This document shows, in pieces, positions 63,636 through 64,000 of a DNA stretch of 64,000 nt. The notes below the pieces were generated by a model, which worked only from the letters and a program-made list of their open reading frames with translations, made no database searches and was not told the DNA's origin. Position numbers and translations under genes: made by a program. Origin of the DNA: Dendrolimus kikuchii (lineage: Eukaryota; Arthropoda; Insecta; Lepidoptera; Lasiocampidae); the NCBI GenBank assembly GCA_019925095.2, contig CM034391.1:4677051-4741050 (forward strand), read 5' to 3'. Positions within the stretch are counted from its first letter, which is position 1. Each line of letters opens with the position of its first letter.

Positions 63636-63935
63636 GTCGTGGTAGCGTAATGGCTAGCGCACGCGTCCCAGACCCAAAGGGCGCGGGTTCGATCTTGGGC
63701 GGAACGCATGCACCGCTTAGGCAGTTTTCTGACCTAATGTGCATATTGTTACGATTACCACGTGCTAGTAACGGTGAAGGAAAACATCGCGATGCAACCT
63801 GCACATCGAGATAACCGATGTGTCAAACCTGCCAAGCCGCCTTGGACAAGCGTGGCGGGTATACTGTCCGTTCCCCTATAGTGGGAGGCCCGAGCCCAGC
63901 AGTGGGACATTTATGGGCTGCTATTATTATATATT
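63636..63935 (+). mobile_element. tRNA-derived SINE family T2, full copy
   Basis: A box TGGTAGCGTAATGGCTAGCG and B box GGGTTCGATCTTGG (63685-63698), followed by CTGACCTAATGTGCATATTG, CATCGCGATGCAACCTGCAC, GGCCCGAGCCCAGCAGTGGG and TTTATGGGCTGCTATTATTA. RNA polymerase III transcription from the internal boxes is expected. The 3' end phrase CCCAGCAGTGGGAC...TGGGCTG resembles RTE-type LINE tails, presumably the machinery it borrows. Confidence 0.78.
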
Positions 63936-64000
63936 ATATATTCTAAAAATATAAACCTTTCCTCTTTATAATATTTGTGGGATGCTCTAACCCACAAACC

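Noticed and set aside
63636..63710. Possible functional tRNA gene
   Set aside because: It is the head of a SINE: no acceptor-stem pairing and a repeat body follows.

Overview
The window is insect genomic DNA, AT-rich and packed with transposons, most likely from a butterfly or moth. The evidence is spliced, low-density genes; repeated Helitron-like elements ending in CTAGT; non-LTR retrotransposon tails with TATG repeats; tRNA-headed SINEs; and a BEL/Pao retrotransposon. There is no bacterial or plasmid signature. Family assignments rest on motifs and recollection of known families; no database search was possible.

Host genes lie mainly in the first 13 kb. At 268-469 (+) there is a possible coding exon of uncertain frame. 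At 1690-2748 (+) are the last two coding exons of an SR splicing factor (Arg-Ser domain). Convergent to it, at 6189-12791 (-), is a complete four-exon nucleotide-sugar transporter of the SLC35B4/Efr family (305 codons). Its three introns are loaded with mobile DNA: a SINE inside a fold-back element, LINE tails, Helitron pieces, a hAT MITE with a perfect 8-bp target duplication 71 bp from exon 2, and a broken Tc1-type transposon.

From about 13 kb to 64 kb no intact host gene can be defended. The main coding content is one BEL/Pao retrotransposon at 25.5-31.1 kb (-). Gag (472 codons) and Pol (protease, RT, RNase H, integrase) are both intact and lie in the same reading frame, separated by a single UGA followed by CUA, a context known to favour stop-codon readthrough. 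No matching pair of LTRs was found around it.

The rest is layered transposon debris: about nine near-full and seven partial copies of one ~310-bp A-tailed SINE-like family, several of which keep the same ~70-codon ORF; a second ~300-bp A/T-tailed family; two tRNA-derived SINE families; R1-like, RTE-like and CR1-like LINE 3' ends; solo LTRs; a 1.38-kb TTAA-flanked element; a 0.75-kb hAT-like element; mariner and Tc1 pseudogenes; and several MITE families. Many are nested, with target-site duplications that allow relative dating.
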